A stretch of 6,128 nucleotides of DNA, from positions 1 through 6,128 of the forward strand of contig JASHPC010000251.1 of the NCBI GenBank assembly GCA_030038335.1, read 5' to 3'. Shown piece after piece: positions 5,478 through 6,128 of this stretch. This stretch comes from Vulcanimicrobiota bacterium. Its GTDB lineage: Bacteria > Vulcanimicrobiota > Vulcanimicrobiia > Vulcanimicrobiales > Vulcanimicrobiaceae. Positions within the stretch are counted from its first letter, which is position 1, and every line of letters starts with the position of its first letter. Position numbers and translations under genes: made by a program. The notes beneath the pieces are model-generated. The model was given only the letters and a program-made list of their open reading frames with translations. It did no database searches and had not been told where the DNA came from.

Positions 5478-6026
5478 GTGCTGCCCTCAGAAGCAGAGCT
5501 GCAGTTGCTCTTTGCGAGCTTGAACAACCGCTATTTCAACGGCGCGGTGCCCGATTGCCGACTTGCCTACAACGAGCGCTTCTCCAACTCGGCTGGGCGG
5601 ATAACGTACGGCCGCAAGCCGCTGCTCGTCGAGCTGTCGCCTAAGCATTTTAGGAAGTATCCGGAAGCGCTGGAGGAGACGCTTCTGCACGAGATGGTGC
5701 ATGCTTGGTGCTACGACCGTTTCCGCGACACGGGCCACGGCGCGAACTTCAGGCGCAAGATGCGCGAATGCGGGCTGACGTCGATCTACCACGACTTAGG
5801 TCACATGCGCCCAGGCAAGGAATCGAGTCGGCGCTACATCTTGCGCTGCGAGTCGTGCGGCTTCGAGCTTCTGCGAAGGCGGATTCCTTCGAAGCTCGCG
5901 AGCTGTCGGCGGTGCAATCATCGGCGGTACGATCCGCGCTTCCAGCTGACGATTCACGAGATCGTCGAAACGCGTCCGGTGGACGGCGCTTTGCGCCAGG
6001 CGGCATCTGCCGCGCGCAGAAGATAA
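5478..6026 (+). CDS. SprT-like zinc metalloprotein with C-terminal zinc ribbon
   Basis: This is a SprT-family protein (182 aa from GTG 5478), a zincin-like group related to the metalloprotease domain of eukaryotic Spartan; the role of bacterial members is poorly defined. The N-terminal part (NNRYFNGAVPDCRLAYNERF, 16-35) is the usual SprT lead-in. H71-E-M-V-H75 is the HExxH zinc site with catalytic E72, and H87 in GHGANF is the likely third ligand. The C-terminal zinc ribbon has C124-x2-C127 and C143-x2-C146. There is no signal peptide or membrane segment, so it is probably cytoplasmic. GTG 5478 is chosen because a purine-rich GAAGAAGAGA (5461-5470) sits 7 bases before it and the family homology begins there. 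ATG 5406 would add 24 residues overlapping the divergent TPR gene. A fumarase gene follows after 7 bases, so the two are probably co-transcribed. Confidence 0.9.
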   Translation: MLPSEAELQLLFASLNNRYFNGAVPDCRLAYNERFSNSAGRITYGRKPLLVELSPKHFRKYPEALEETLLHEMVHAWCYDRFRDTGHGANFRRKMRECGLTSIYHDLGHMRPGKESSRRYILRCESCGFELLRRRIPSKLASCRRCNHRRYDPRFQLTIHEIVETRPVDGALRQAASAARRR

Positions 6027-6033
6027 CTTCATC

Positions 6034-6128
6034 ATGAGCAACAGCGTTTCGACCGACGGCGCAACGATGCGCACGGAGACGGACTCGATGGGCGCGATCG
6101 AGGTTCCCTCGGAGAAATACTACGGAGC
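6034..6128 (+). CDS. fumC: Class II fumarate hydratase, N-terminal 31 codons
   Basis: This is the start of a fumarase/aspartase superfamily enzyme running off the window. Residues 13-31 read RTETDSMGAIEVPSEKYYG, the characteristic N-terminus of class II fumarase (compare the E-x-D-S/T-M-G-x-x-x-V-P-x-x-x-x-x-G pattern), which interconverts fumarate and malate in the TCA cycle. Aspartate ammonia-lyase has a similar N-terminus, but the DSMGAIEVP wording favours fumarase. Catalytic residues lie beyond the window. ATG 6034 follows the sprT-like stop by 7 bases, with a weak AGAAGA about 10 bases upstream; ATG 6067 (codon 12) is an alternative start with no better signal. Confidence 0.85.
   Translation, partial: MSNSVSTDGATMRTETDSMGAIEVPSEKYYG

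Noticed and set aside
1..6128. tRNA, rRNA, CRISPR array, insertion sequence, phage or attachment site
   Set aside because: I saw no repeat-spacer pattern, no transposase or integrase motif, no terminal inverted repeats and no tRNA-like T-arm or cloverleaf on either strand.

Overview
The window is a gene-dense, mostly high-GC stretch of a bacterial chromosome; one counted 60-base block inside the ndh gene (1561-1620) is 42/60 G+C. Gene content is housekeeping and peripheral metabolism: thiolase, type II NADH dehydrogenase, fumarase, three kinds of metalloprotease-like protein and a TPR membrane protein. There is no phage, transposon, CRISPR or RNA gene that I can see. GTG and TTG starts are frequent and gene starts are packed very tightly. 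The mix fits a poorly studied high-GC soil-type lineage (the Eremiobacterota/WPS-2 style of gene content came to mind), but nothing here is diagnostic and that assignment is a guess.

Layout. (1) 1-273 (+): the last 90 codons of a thiolase. (2) 267-908 (-): an M50-type membrane metalloprotease, convergent with the thiolase (stops overlap) and head-to-head with (3) 912-2192 (+): a type II NADH:quinone oxidoreductase; the two start codons are only 3 bases apart. (4) 2254-2313 (+): a possible 19-residue leader ORF overlapping by ATGA the start of (5) 2310-2744 (+): an unrecognised small multi-pass membrane protein. (6) 2745-3375: about 630 bases of lower-GC DNA without a supportable gene, holding a pair of mutually exclusive hairpins and an AT-rich imperfect palindrome. 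(7) 5440 down to 3376 (-): a three-gene operon, TPR membrane protein, then two tandem M55 (DppA-like) D-aminopeptidase paralogs, each gene overlapping the next by 4 bases. (8) 5478-6026 (+): a SprT-like zinc metalloprotein with a C-terminal zinc ribbon, divergent from the TPR gene, followed after 7 bases by (9) 6034-6128 (+): the first 31 codons of a class II fumarase.

How they work together. The clearest functional unit is the minus-strand operon: a membrane-anchored TPR protein translationally coupled to two DppA-type zinc peptidases. Known relatives cleave peptides with N-terminal D-amino acids, so the operon may recycle or scavenge D-Ala-containing peptides such as cell-wall fragments. 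The two paralogs differ at the position of the proposed catalytic cysteine, which suggests specialisation or hetero-oligomers. The NADH dehydrogenase (respiratory chain entry), fumarase (TCA cycle) and thiolase (acyl-CoA metabolism) fit ordinary aerobic heterotrophy but are not in one operon.

I did not find a clearly new multi-gene system. The items most worth a second look are the coupled M55 pair with its TPR partner, the switch-like competing hairpins near 2810-2877, and the leader ORF in front of the orphan membrane protein.
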